In this document: piece after piece, positions 53,991 through 62,924 of the stretch
Layout: each line of letters opens with the position of its first letter
Numbering within the stretch: the first letter of the stretch is position 1
Assembly: GCF_003864295.1 (NCBI RefSeq)
Contig: NZ_BDQK01000007.1
Coordinates: forward strand, 59,665 to 123,664
Direction: 5' to 3'
Source: Aphanothece sacrum FPU1
GTDB taxonomy: Bacteria; Cyanobacteriota; Cyanobacteriia; Cyanobacteriales; Microcystaceae
Length of the DNA stretch: 64,000 nt
Notes under the pieces: model-generated
What the model saw: the letters and a program-made list of their open reading frames with translations, nothing else
What the model was told of the DNA's origin: nothing
The model's database searches: none
Program-made: the position numbers and the translations under genes

Positions 53991-55541
53991 ATGACACCAG
54001 AGAAAGTTGGGGTTTTAGTAGTTCACGGAATTGGTGAACAGCGAAAATTTGAAACAGTAGAAGAAATTGTCAGGGATATGGCCACCGCTTTAAAAGCAGA
54101 GTTAAAACCAGATAAAATGCCAAAATTCAAAGTCAGAATTATGGTTAATGAACAGAATACAGGCAGTTATGGTGCTAGTCAACAAACCTGGCAAGCTGAT
54201 GATCAAGAACCGGTTATTATTGAAGTTAAAGATGCTCAAAATAAGGTAACACAGTTAGCATTTAGTGAGGTTTGGTGGGCTGATCTTGGTGAACCGACAA
54301 GTCTACAAACTCAACTAAGTTTTTGGGGATGGGGTCTATCTTTATGGTCAAGAAAACAATATACTGACCCTAATTTTGCGACAAGCGATCGCGTGATTCC
54401 TCCCCAATATAGTAATGGAAAAATACCTAAAATGGACTTGAAGGGCCGCTTAAGATTTTTCTGGGTATCTTTAGTCATTTTATTAGTCCTTCCTGTGCTT
54501 TCCTTTTTAAGTGTTATTTTACGTAAAGTATTAGGATTTGATTTACGTCCTGATATTTTAGCTCAATATTTAGGGGATATTAAAATGTATCAAGAAGGAA
54601 AAATAAAAGGAAAAGGGCCATTAGTTGATCTAGGTCAACCTCCTCGTATTTCCGTTCGACGACGGATGATTAAAGAGTTAGTTCAAATGAGTTTGAGAGA
54701 TTATGATCGTTGGTATGTTTTATCCCATAGTTTAGGAACTATCGTTGCTTTTAATGGTTTGATGGAAACTGAGGAAACATTAGCTAATTATTTGAATAAA
54801 AATTTCTGGGACAAATGGCAAAATTTTAGTAAAAAAAAAGCAACTAAACCTCTGACACCTGAAGAAGAAAAAAATATGTTTCCTTTTCGTCCTGCGTGGT
54901 TAAATAATGATGATGTTGTTGCACGTTCAGACTTATTTGCAAAACTTCAAGGGTTTGTTACTTATGGTTCTCCCTTAAGTAAATTTGGAGTGGTTTGGCC
55001 CGCTATTGTTCCTATCAATAGAGATAACTCTGTTTTTAATGCCAAATTTCAATGGTTGAATGTTTATGATCCGACAGATCCAGTTGCGGGTCCAACGACT
55101 TTATTTAACTTTAAAACCACCGGAGACAAACAACAACCACAAGATATTGCTTATAAAGCAGAAGCAATTCATCTTCTTAGTCATGTGGAATATTTGAATT
55201 ATAATCCTAGTCGAAAAACTCCCTTAGTCAAGCAATTAGGTTACTGGTTATTATATGGAGAATCCTTTCAACGCGCACCTGAATCTTGGGGATGGCCAAC
55301 CAACCCGATGGTTCAAGTTTATAACAAAATTCGCATCTTAATTTGGTTGGTTGCTTCTGTCTGTCTTTCCTGGATTTTGGGTTTCTTTGTTCGTTTTGCT
55401 TTACCGGACTATTTAGAAGCAATAGTAAATCAAATTCCTTATCTGGATTTATCTAATCCCTTCACTTATATTGGGTTAGATGTGATTATTGTTGCCATCA
55501 TTGGTATCATTATGCGAAGTTTAAAGATTACCTCAAATTAA
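53991..55541 (+). CDS. Membrane-associated alpha/beta hydrolase, lipase-like
   Basis: The 516-residue protein begins with a hydrolase strand and oxyanion loop (KVGVLVVHGIGEQRKFET). The nucleophile elbow SHSLG is in WYVLSHSLGTIVAFNG (about residue 247), the likely acid is in YDPTDPVAGP and the histidine in AIHLLSHVEYLN. A hydrophobic segment (FFWVSLVILLVLPVLSFLSV) interrupts the fold near residue 160. Two more lie at the C-terminus, so it is membrane-bound. It could be a lipase or acyl hydrolase; the substrate is unknown. Confidence 0.8.
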   Translation: MTPEKVGVLVVHGIGEQRKFETVEEIVRDMATALKAELKPDKMPKFKVRIMVNEQNTGSYGASQQTWQADDQEPVIIEVKDAQNKVTQLAFSEVWWADLGEPTSLQTQLSFWGWGLSLWSRKQYTDPNFATSDRVIPPQYSNGKIPKMDLKGRLRFFWVSLVILLVLPVLSFLSVILRKVLGFDLRPDILAQYLGDIKMYQEGKIKGKGPLVDLGQPPRISVRRRMIKELVQMSLRDYDRWYVLSHSLGTIVAFNGLMETEETLANYLNKNFWDKWQNFSKKKATKPLTPEEEKNMFPFRPAWLNNDDVVARSDLFAKLQGFVTYGSPLSKFGVVWPAIVPINRDNSVFNAKFQWLNVYDPTDPVAGPTTLFNFKTTGDKQQPQDIAYKAEAIHLLSHVEYLNYNPSRKTPLVKQLGYWLLYGESFQRAPESWGWPTNPMVQVYNKIRILIWLVASVCLSWILGFFVRFALPDYLEAIVNQIPYLDLSNPFTYIGLDVIIVAIIGIIMRSLKITSN

Positions 55542-55774
55542 GTTGATAATTAATGCGATCCCTTTCTCATTCTTTGGCGATCGCATCTAATAATTTAGCA
55601 AAATTTAATAGTTCTTTTTTAACCGAAAATTGGGGTACAAACCCCGTCCTAAGCGCGATAAGGTCGGACTGCTTCTTATGGAGATGTTGTCAATTTAACT
55701 AATCCTGTGTTAGTATTTGATACAGAGCATTGAGCTAATCTAGTCTAATGGTTCAACACCCCAGTAATTAGGAT

Positions 55775-56221
55775 TTAGGGTAAAATCACAATTTCCCCTG
55801 TCATTCCCGCTTTAGCATGGCCAGCAATTGAACAATAAAGTTCATAAGTTCCTGGTTTCATGGGAACTAAAACCCATTGTGCTTTTGCCCCTGGTTTTAA
55901 TTCTAATTCATGAATTGCACCTTTAATTTCTACGTTCCCCGCTTCTACTTTTTGCGTCCAACTAACATCAGCAAAATCTTTAGCAGTGAAATAATGTTTA
56001 ATAGGACTTGGATTATCTAATACGAGTCTATAAGGTTTACCCGTAATCAATTCTAAATGATTCGGAACAAATTTTAATTCCCCTGAAACAGTACCCATAC
56101 TAACATGAATTTCTGTCATAGTACCAGCCGCTAAAACAGGAGAAACACTCAATATTGCCCAACCAATAAACATACTTAAGAAAAAGGCTAATAAGTATCG
56201 AAAAAAGCGAGAAGTTAACAT
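55775..56221 (-). CDS. Cupredoxin (plastocyanin-like copper protein)
   Basis: The 148-residue precursor has a signal or anchor helix (YLLAFFLSMFIGWAILSVSP). A cupredoxin fold follows, with the first histidine in SPIKHYFTAKDF and the copper loop YCSIAGHAKAGM (Cys, His, Met). It is not plastocyanin itself and looks like a periplasmic or lumenal type-1 copper protein. It follows mtnP by 11 bp on the same strand, so the two are co-transcribed, though no functional link is obvious. Confidence 0.88.
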   Translation of the reverse strand: MLTSRFFRYLLAFFLSMFIGWAILSVSPVLAAGTMTEIHVSMGTVSGELKFVPNHLELITGKPYRLVLDNPSPIKHYFTAKDFADVSWTQKVEAGNVEIKGAIHELELKPGAKAQWVLVPMKPGTYELYCSIAGHAKAGMTGEIVILP

Positions 56222-56232
56222 GATTGATTTAC

Positions 56233-57108
56233 CTATTTTAAATATTTTTCTAACAAAATAGCTAAATTTTCCTTAATCTCAGGGCTAATTTTATCCAATG
56301 GGGTAAGAATAGCATATTTTAAGGCATAATGAGCCTCAGAAATTGGGGGATTTTGACTTAATTGTTTAACCGTTTCTAAAATGACTTTTTGAGCATTAAT
56401 AGCATTACGATGTAAGTTATCAATAATCATCTCTACAGTAACATGATCATGATCTCGATGCCAACAATCATAATCAGTAACTAATCCTAACGTAGCATAA
56501 GCAATTTCGGCTTCTCTGGCTAATTTTGCCTCTGGCAAATTAGTCATTCCAATAATAGAAGCATCCCAACTGCGATACAAATTTGATTCAGCAATGGTAG
56601 AAAAAGCGGGCCCTTCCATACAGACATAAGTCCCGCCTCGGTGTAAATTAATATCAGGTAAAGCTAAACTCTGTACTGCATCCCCTAAAATAGCGGCTAA
56701 TTTATTACAAACGGGATGTCCAAAACCAATATGTGCCACAATTCCTGATCCAAAAAAAGTAGATATTCTCTGACTAGTACGATCAATAAATTGATCAGGA
56801 ATTACCATATCTAACGGTTTAATTTCCCCTTTCAAAGAACCCACAGCCGAAGCAGAAATAATATATTCTACCCCTAATTGTTTCATACCGTAGATATTAG
56901 CACGAAAGGGTAATTCTGAGGGGATTAAATGATGATTGCGTCCATGACGAGCCAAAAAAGCCACGGGAGTCCCTTCTAATGTTCCTACAATATAAGCATC
57001 AGAAGGGCGACCGAAAGGAGTATCTATTTGTATTTCTTGCCGATCTTTAAGGGCATCCATTTGGTATAAACCACTACCGCCAATGATGCCAATTTTTGCT
57101 TGAGTCAT
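56233..57108 (-). CDS. mtnP: 5'-methylthioadenosine phosphorylase
   Basis: The enzyme phosphorolyses methylthioadenosine to adenine and methylthioribose-1-phosphate in the methionine salvage pathway. It has the phosphate site IGGSGLY at the N-terminus, [20 protein letters not shown], and the purine-site [14 protein letters not shown] block [36 protein letters not shown] distinguishes MTAP from purine nucleoside phosphorylase. The length of 291 is normal. No other mtn gene is nearby. Confidence 0.96.
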   Translation of the reverse strand: MTQAKIGIIGGSGLYQMDALKDRQEIQIDTPFGRPSDAYIVGTLEGTPVAFLARHGRNHHLIPSELPFRANIYGMKQLGVEYIISASAVGSLKGEIKPLDMVIPDQFIDRTSQRISTFFGSGIVAHIGFGHPVCNKLAAILGDAVQSLALPDINLHRGGTYVCMEGPAFSTIAESNLYRSWDASIIGMTNLPEAKLAREAEIAYATLGLVTDYDCWHRDHDHVTVEMIIDNLHRNAINAQKVILETVKQLSQNPPISEAHYALKYAILTPLDKISPEIKENLAILLEKYLK

Positions 57109-57179
57109 GATGGATTTTAATAGGGAATAGGACAGTTAAAATATTTAGATTATTTTGAGATTTTAGGAGCAATTACGAG

Positions 57180-58547
57180 TTAGGCAGTTAGGCTATTTAC
57201 TGACTGAAAATACTGTTGAAAATATTGTTGATACAATAAACAACCAAATGTTATTTTAGTGCCTTGGAGATTGATCAATCCTAAACTTTGTAACTTAATT
57301 GATTGAACTACATCTAACTTAAGAGGTTCTTGACCTAACATAACTTTAGCTAAGGCTTCGACAAGTCTAGGATCTTGTTCTACATACCGTAGCTGTCGTT
57401 GTAAATGCTCCTGATAAATATGTTGAGGTGATAAGGGAGAAGTCGTTAATAATTGGTCTAGAGTAACATCTGCTCGGTAAATATGATATAAAGCGAGCCT
57501 TAATAAATAAGGATTTCCCCCTACTAAATCCATCAGTTTTGTTACTTCTTCCAATGACCAATTTAATTGATAACGCTTGGCTAAATCTTGCACCTGTTCG
57601 GGGCTTAACATCGGTAATTCAATAGGCAAACCTACATTAAAAGGAGATTGATTCATATTTAAAGGGATATAAACCTCAGAGGAATGAACCACTACTAAGC
57701 GTAATTTTTGCCAAAGTTCTCGATTTTTTCCTTCTTCGTGCCAAGCTCGTAACAGGGCAAAAAAGTCATCAGCTAGATCTGGATACCGAAATAAACGATC
57801 AACATCATCTAATCCTAAGACTAACGGTTGTTTGAGATTGGCTAAAATGTATTCCTCAAAATAGAATTTACAACTCATTTTACTGCCAAAAATAGTATCC
57901 CAATAATCACTCACTCGATTAGGTAATTGTAAGGCTAAACTGACGTTGGCACAAAACCACTGGAGAAATTTATCAAGATCTTGAAATAAATCTTTATCCG
58001 CTAATTGTAAGTTCAAATAAACCCCATGACAGCCATTCTTAATACCATGATTGATAATTCTGATCATTAAAGAGCTTTTACCCATACGTCGAGGGGCTTT
58101 TAAGCGAATTAAAGACCCAGGTTGTAAAATCGTTTTGTAACAGTTTGATTCAATCGGCGATCGCTCGATATAAAAGTCTGACTTAAGGGGAACTTGTCCT
58201 TTGGGTAATTCTGGCTCTGAAATCAATCTCTTGTCAACCCTTGGGGTTCTGGGGGGCAATTCTGGCTTATAAAAATCCAGGGGTTCTAAGATTAAATCAA
58301 AGGAGCTAAAACAAAGTTTTAAGGTTCTTTTATCAACCCCTACTTCACAAGCAAATATTTTCATTACGGTATCAACTGAGAGGTTCATCCGTTCGCTTAA
58401 GGCTTCCAGGGTAAAGCGATTACCTCTATTTTCTTTATATTCTGCTTCTTCTTTAGCTTCTTCGAGACGTTCTAATCCCATAGAAGTTAGGATTACTCCC
58501 CGTATGCGTTCTTTTACTTCTAAGTTCGTCCGGGTCATAACTACCAT
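57180..58547 (-). CDS. AAA-like ATPase with vMAP-type N-terminal domain
   Basis: The start is ATG 58547 (MVVMTRTNLEV), preceded by GAGGAG; the longer TTG frame is rejected. Residues about 5-100 form a helical N-domain of the vWFA-MoxR-associated type (LEALSERMNLSVDTVMKIFA). The AAA_35-like ATPase then has RLKAPRRMGKSSL as Walker A and LVLGLDDVDRLF as Walker B. A winged-helix-like C-terminus follows. Such proteins are numerous in cyanobacteria and are linked to signalling or conflict systems with unknown outputs. It is divergent from the 189-residue gene (249-bp gap). Confidence 0.85.
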   Translation of the reverse strand: MVVMTRTNLEVKERIRGVILTSMGLERLEEAKEEAEYKENRGNRFTLEALSERMNLSVDTVMKIFACEVGVDKRTLKLCFSSFDLILEPLDFYKPELPPRTPRVDKRLISEPELPKGQVPLKSDFYIERSPIESNCYKTILQPGSLIRLKAPRRMGKSSLMIRIINHGIKNGCHGVYLNLQLADKDLFQDLDKFLQWFCANVSLALQLPNRVSDYWDTIFGSKMSCKFYFEEYILANLKQPLVLGLDDVDRLFRYPDLADDFFALLRAWHEEGKNRELWQKLRLVVVHSSEVYIPLNMNQSPFNVGLPIELPMLSPEQVQDLAKRYQLNWSLEEVTKLMDLVGGNPYLLRLALYHIYRADVTLDQLLTTSPLSPQHIYQEHLQRQLRYVEQDPRLVEALAKVMLGQEPLKLDVVQSIKLQSLGLINLQGTKITFGCLLYQQYFQQYFQSVNSLTA

Positions 58548-58796
58548 AATATCTCCTCTGAGACTAGATAACAACAGTCTATATCGGGAACTTCAGTGTT
58601 TTGAGACCAAATTCCGTAAATGTCTAAATTGACTAGGTATTTCTTCTGCTACATAAAACTTATACAAGGTGGTATACTTGGTAGATCATATCTTCTGGTA
58701 ATAACACTTAAGTTAGTAACTTAACTTCCAAAACTTAGGTTGTGCTGTTACCAATGTTACGACAAAATGAGTGTCAAAGACAAGAGGTGACTATAA

Positions 58797-59366
58797 ATGA
58801 GTAAAACTACACAAGATTTATACAAAATTTGGTACAAACGTCTGAGAGAAGAATTGCCAGAACAAGTAGATGAAAAACGCCGAGGAATTTTGCAATGGTT
58901 ACTAAATGGGGAAATTTCCTCAGATGAACAATTAGAATACCGCTACCGAATTTTACGGCAACGATACTTAACAGTAGATTCTCGTCAAGGTTATCGTTTG
59001 TTGATAACTCGTTTAGCTTGCCTGATGATTAGTTTGTCTAGTGTTCGCACTTGGATGGAACATTCTGGTCTTTCTGACCAAGATCTGCTCCGTTTGCTCC
59101 AAAAAGTAATTCAGAAACTTGTCGATCAAGATCCTCATTGGCAAAAACAAGTGAAGCAAATGGCTAAATTGACTCAAGATGGTCATTTACGACAAGCTTT
59201 TGTCTTAGCTTCTTTGGAATTATACTCTCTACATTCTGTCAATGGTCAACCCTGGTTATTTTATCTTTTACGTCAGTCTTTTCGCCATCAACTCGAAACC
59301 CCTATTGTTCAACACAACAGGGAGTATGCTTCCTCAGAATTAATTAAATTGACAACATCTCTATAA
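58797..59366 (+). CDS. Helical protein of unknown function
   Basis: The 189-residue protein is mainly helical, with a basic N-terminus (DLYKIWYKRLREELPEQVDE), an internal RYLTVDSRQGYRLLITRLAC and a C-terminal helix (LFYLLRQSFRHQLE). It has no membrane helix, signal or catalytic motif that I recognise. It is divergent from the AAA-like gene, with an AGAGGTG ribosome site upstream. Shared promoter control with that gene is possible. Confidence 0.7.
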   Translation: MSKTTQDLYKIWYKRLREELPEQVDEKRRGILQWLLNGEISSDEQLEYRYRILRQRYLTVDSRQGYRLLITRLACLMISLSSVRTWMEHSGLSDQDLLRLLQKVIQKLVDQDPHWQKQVKQMAKLTQDGHLRQAFVLASLELYSLHSVNGQPWLFYLLRQSFRHQLETPIVQHNREYASSELIKLTTSL

Positions 59367-59454
59367 AAAACAGTGCGACCCTACCTAAAGGACGAGACTT
59401 GTACCCAAATTTTTAGGAAGGAAATCTTAAATACCCTTATCGGGCTTTAAGAAG

Positions 59455-59488
59455 CCCACGCTGTACCTGTACTCAGGTCAGCGTTGGG
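59455..59488. terminator. Long hairpin between convergent genes
   Basis: CCCACGCTG-t-ACCTG pairs with CAGGT-CAGCG-t-TGGG around a TACT loop. It sits between the ends of the 189-residue gene and the ABC ATPase gene. There is no strong T-run on either side, so termination is only suggested. Confidence 0.45.
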
Positions 59489-59503
59489 AGTATGTCACTC
59501 AAA

Positions 59504-60280
59504 TTACAATATCTGAGACAAAAACCTTTGTGAACGTTCTTCTTTAGGATTATTAAAAAATTGATCGGGATGTGCAATTTCTATAATTTTTCCCCCATCC
59601 ATAAAGACTACCCGATCAGCCACTTCACGAGCAAATCCTACTTCATGGGTGACACATACCATTGTCATTCCCGACTCGGCTAAACTTTTCATTGTATCTA
59701 ATACTTCTTTAATCATTTCTGGATCTAGGGCAGATGTCGGTTCGTCAAACAGCATGATTTTTGGCTGCATCGCTAACGCACGGGCGATCGCCACCCGTTG
59801 CTGTTGTCCTCCTGATAACTGGGCTGGATATTTGTGTGCTTGTTCGAGAATACCAACTTTTTCTAATAATTGCATGGCGATCGCTTCAGCTTTTTCTTTT
59901 TTCCAATGTCTGACCCAAATAGGAGCTAAAGTTACGTTATTAAGCACGCTTAAATGAGGAAATAGGTTAAATTGTTGAAAGACCATGCCCACTTCTCGAC
60001 GGATTGTCTCAATATTTTTTAAGTCATGAGATAATTTAATTCCATCAATGATAATATTGCCTTTTTGATAGGGTTCTAAGGCGTTAAATGTACGAATAAA
60101 GGTAGATTTTCCTGAACCTGATGGCCCCATAATAACCACAACTTCCCCTAGTGTTACCTGTAAACTAACACCCCGCAAGACATGAAAATCATTGTCATAC
60201 CATTTTTCTACATTTTCAGCCGTGATCATCAGGGTATCTGAAGGCAAGGCATTAGAATATTCGCTTAAAGATTGAGTCAT
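59504..60280 (-). CDS. Polar amino-acid ABC transporter ATP-binding protein
   Basis: The 258-residue ATPase of the GlnQ/HisP type has Walker [10 protein letters not shown] (about 52-60), Q-loop [12 protein letters not shown], signature [16 protein letters not shown], Walker [13 protein letters not shown] and the H-loop [19 protein letters not shown]. The extra N-terminal about 20 residues before [12 protein letters not shown] are variable, and an internal start is possible. The permease and binding-protein genes are not adjacent, so the transporter is encoded in pieces. Confidence 0.93.
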   Translation of the reverse strand: MTQSLSEYSNALPSDTLMITAENVEKWYDNDFHVLRGVSLQVTLGEVVVIMGPSGSGKSTFIRTFNALEPYQKGNIIIDGIKLSHDLKNIETIRREVGMVFQQFNLFPHLSVLNNVTLAPIWVRHWKKEKAEAIAMQLLEKVGILEQAHKYPAQLSGGQQQRVAIARALAMQPKIMLFDEPTSALDPEMIKEVLDTMKSLAESGMTMVCVTHEVGFAREVADRVVFMDGGKIIEIAHPDQFFNNPKEERSQRFLSQIL

Positions 60281-60441
60281 GGGTTTAACTTAGTCTTTTT
60301 AGTTATCTACTGCGTTTTATTCTACCGATTAAAAGACCTCTGTAACTTATGGGTCTTTTATTATTTACTTTAAAAAACGATTTCGTCTCGTAATCGCGCA
60401 AATAACCCTCGATTAGCTAATATCAGTAGAGGGAAAAGTTT

Positions 60442-60469
60442 TTGTCTAATAGCGATCGCTATTAGACAA
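60442..60469. promoter_or_regulatory. Perfect 28-bp palindrome upstream of chlB
   Basis: The left half TTGTCTAATAGCGA is followed directly by its exact reverse complement, with GCGATCGC (HIP1) at the centre. It lies 134 bases before the chlB start and about 160 bases from the divergent ABC gene. It may be a repressor operator or an unusual HIP1-seeded palindrome. Confidence 0.5.
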
Positions 60470-60603
60470 GCATTACAGGGGTTTTTGGGTAATGTAACAT
60501 TATTTAAGCAAACACTCACTAAAAGCCATAAGTTTGAGACAATCAAGAACAGCCTAAAACCGTGTCATCATCACGTCTAATTCAACACATAAAGGAGAAC
60601 TCT

Positions 60604-62130
60604 ATGAAACTCGCTTACTGGATGTATGCTGGCCCTGCACATATTGGAACCCTACGCATTGCTAGTTCCTTCAAAAACGTTCATGCGATTATGCACGCAC
60701 CTCTTGGCGATGATTATTTTAACGTAATGCGGTCAATGTTGGAACGGGAAAGAAATTTTACCCCTGTTACTGCAAGTATTGTTGACCGTAACGTTTTAGC
60801 GCGGGGTTCTCAAGAGAAAGTTGTGGATAATATTGTTCGTAAAGATGGGGAAGAAAACCCTGATTTAATTGTCTTAACTCCCACTTGTACCTCTAGTATT
60901 TTACAAGAAGATTTAGCTAATTTTGTAGATCGCGCTCAAATGGATGCTAAAGGGGATGTCATGTTAGCTGATGTTAATCATTATCGTTTTAATGAGTTAC
61001 AAGCTGCCGACCGAACTTTACATCAAATTGTTAAATTTTACCTGGAAAAAGCTCGCAAAAAAGGAGAGTTACCAGAAGGAAAAACGGAGAAACCTTCTGT
61101 TAATATTATCGGCATTTCTACCCTTGGTTTCCATAATCAACATGATTGTACCGAGTTGAAACGGTTAATGCAAGATTTGGGAATTGAAGTTAATGAAGTG
61201 ATTCCTGAAGGGGCCTCAGTTCACAATTTAAAGAACTTACCCAAAGCTTGGTTTAATTTAACTCCTTATCGGGAATTAGGATTAATGTCAGCCCAATATT
61301 TACAAGAAGAATTTGGGATGCCTTATGTTGATATTACCCCTATGGGAGTGGTAGAAACTGCTCGTTGTATTCGTAAGATTCAACAGGTAATTAATGCTCA
61401 AGGTTCTAATGTTGATTACGAAGATTATATCAACAATCAGACCTTATATGTGTCTCAAGCAGCTTGGTTTTCTCGGTCTATTGACTGTCAGAATTTAACG
61501 GGTAAAAAAGCGGTAGTTTTTGGGGATAATACCCATGCTGCTGCTATGACTAAAATTCTGGCACGGGAGATGGGTATTCATGTAGTTTTAGCGGGAACTT
61601 ATTGTAAATATGATGCAGATTGGTTTAAGGAACAAGTTAGTGAATATTGCGATGAAGTGTTAATTAGTGATGATAATGGGGCGATTGGTGACGCGATCGC
61701 ACGCATTGAACCTTCTGCTATTTTTGGCACACAAATGGAACGTCATGTAGGTAAACGTTTAGATATTCCTTGTGGGGTTATTGCTGCACCGATTCATATT
61801 CAAAATTTTCCCATTGGTTATAAACCTTTTTGTGGATATGAAGGGACAAATCAGATTGCAGATTTAGTGTATAATTCCTTTACTTTAGGGATGGAAGATC
61901 ATCTCTTAGAAATCTTTGGAGGACATGATACTAAAGAGGTAATTACTAAGGGAATTTCGGCTGATTCTGATTTGAGTTGGAACAAAGAAGCACAAGCAGA
62001 ATTGAATAAAATTCCTGGTTTTGTGCGAGGTAAAGTGAAGCGAAATACTGAAAAATTTGCCCGTGAACGAGGTTTTTCTCAGATTACACTTGAAGTAATG
62101 TATGCAGCGAAAGAAGCAGTCGGTGCTTAA
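60604..62130 (+). CDS. chlB: Light-independent protochlorophyllide reductase subunit B
   Basis: ChlB pairs with ChlN to form the nitrogenase-like catalytic component that reduces protochlorophyllide without light; ChlL supplies electrons. The 508-residue product has the exact usual length. The aspartate that ligates the shared 4Fe-4S cluster is D36 in [11 protein letters not shown]-terminal [20 protein letters not shown] is typical. ATG 60604 is chosen for AAGGAG (60592-60597) six bases upstream. The enzyme is oxygen-sensitive. No chlL or chlN is adjacent in this window. Confidence 0.97.
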   Translation: MKLAYWMYAGPAHIGTLRIASSFKNVHAIMHAPLGDDYFNVMRSMLERERNFTPVTASIVDRNVLARGSQEKVVDNIVRKDGEENPDLIVLTPTCTSSILQEDLANFVDRAQMDAKGDVMLADVNHYRFNELQAADRTLHQIVKFYLEKARKKGELPEGKTEKPSVNIIGISTLGFHNQHDCTELKRLMQDLGIEVNEVIPEGASVHNLKNLPKAWFNLTPYRELGLMSAQYLQEEFGMPYVDITPMGVVETARCIRKIQQVINAQGSNVDYEDYINNQTLYVSQAAWFSRSIDCQNLTGKKAVVFGDNTHAAAMTKILAREMGIHVVLAGTYCKYDADWFKEQVSEYCDEVLISDDNGAIGDAIARIEPSAIFGTQMERHVGKRLDIPCGVIAAPIHIQNFPIGYKPFCGYEGTNQIADLVYNSFTLGMEDHLLEIFGGHDTKEVITKGISADSDLSWNKEAQAELNKIPGFVRGKVKRNTEKFARERGFSQITLEVMYAAKEAVGA

Positions 62131-62190
62131 TTAATGTAGGGTGGGCAATGCCCACCTGTTTAAGTTTATAATGACAATGATCTTAAGTTG

Positions 62191-62528
62191 ATGCAAATGC
62201 CATCTAATTTAGTTATTCACGAGGCAAAACTGACCAAATATTTACTTGTTTATCAACCGAAAGATGATAAACAAGTAAATATTTAGCAGAATATGGCTAT
62301 ACATTGGGTAATTGGCAAATTCTTAAACAGGCTATAATCAAAGCAGTAGCAGGAAAGCACATCTATGAAATTATTCAGACAGACTGGGGACAAAGGTTTA
62401 AAGTCAGAAGTCAATGGTATAGCATTAATGGCAAATTGATTAAAGTAATTACTGTTTGGCAACAAGATGAAGGAGCAGATATAATAAAATTTATTACCTT
62501 ATATCCCGATAAATTACAGGAAAATTAG
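62191..62528 (+). pseudogene. DUF6883 gene with a single frameshift
   Basis: Frame 1 from ATG 62191 or 62197 reads SNLVIHEAKLTKYLLVYQPK, then DDKQ, and stops at 62284-62286. A second frame carries KYLAEYGYTLGNWQILKQAI and ends ITVWQQDEGADIIKFITLYP at 62528. Together they make one DUF6883-like protein with a shift of one base near 62270. The shift lies inside a perfect inverted repeat (62236-62255 and 62265-62284). The C-terminal part alone could start at ATG 62304. The stop is two bases before the DUF4926 start. Confidence 0.65.
62236..62284. repeat. Perfect 20-bp inverted repeat with 9-base loop
   Basis: Arms 62236-62255 (AAATATTTACTTGTTTATCA) and 62265-62284 are exact inverted copies. They lie within the DUF6883 coding sequence at its frameshift. 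Confidence 0.9.
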
Positions 62529-62530
62529 TT

Positions 62531-62779
62531 ATGGAAAATGTTAAGTTATTTCAATGGGTAGAGTTAAAACAAGATGTTCCTGATAGTCCAGTAAAAAAAG
62601 GCGATCGCGGGGTTGTTTTAGATTATTTAAAGCCCACTAAAAGACAATCGGAACCTGGCTATAATTTAGAAGTGTTTAAAGACGGAGAAACTTTAGATGT
62701 TGTTTCTGTTCCTATATCTTGGGTAATACCTTTATCTAAAGTATGGGGAGAAAATATAATTGATTTTACTGTAGCATAA
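62531..62779 (+). CDS. DUF4926 domain protein
   Basis: The 82-residue protein has the family pattern VELKQDVPDSPVKKGDRGVV, then YNLEVFKDGETLDVVSVPIS. It starts two bases after the stop of the frameshifted DUF6883 gene and belongs to the same transcript. It is a paralogue of the gene at 22780-23025. A toxin-antitoxin-like or partner role to DUF6883 is inferred from repeated adjacency at both loci. Confidence 0.88.
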   Translation: MENVKLFQWVELKQDVPDSPVKKGDRGVVLDYLKPTKRQSEPGYNLEVFKDGETLDVVSVPISWVIPLSKVWGENIIDFTVA

Positions 62780-62822
62780 TCTGATAAATGAGAGAAAATT
62801 AATGTTATTGCGAATCAAAAAA

Positions 62823-62836
62823 GCAGGGGCGGGTTT
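62823..62836 (+). repeat. Half copy of dispersed repeat family A
   Basis: AGGGGCGGGTTTAC matches the left arm of the family A palindromes, without a right arm. Confidence 0.45.
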
Positions 62837-62924
62837 ACAATAGCCTAGACTGATGAAAGAGGGATATTATGTAGTGTATTTGCGTAAATCCTGGGAGGGA
62901 GTGGGAGTCTTCCACAAAAAAAAC

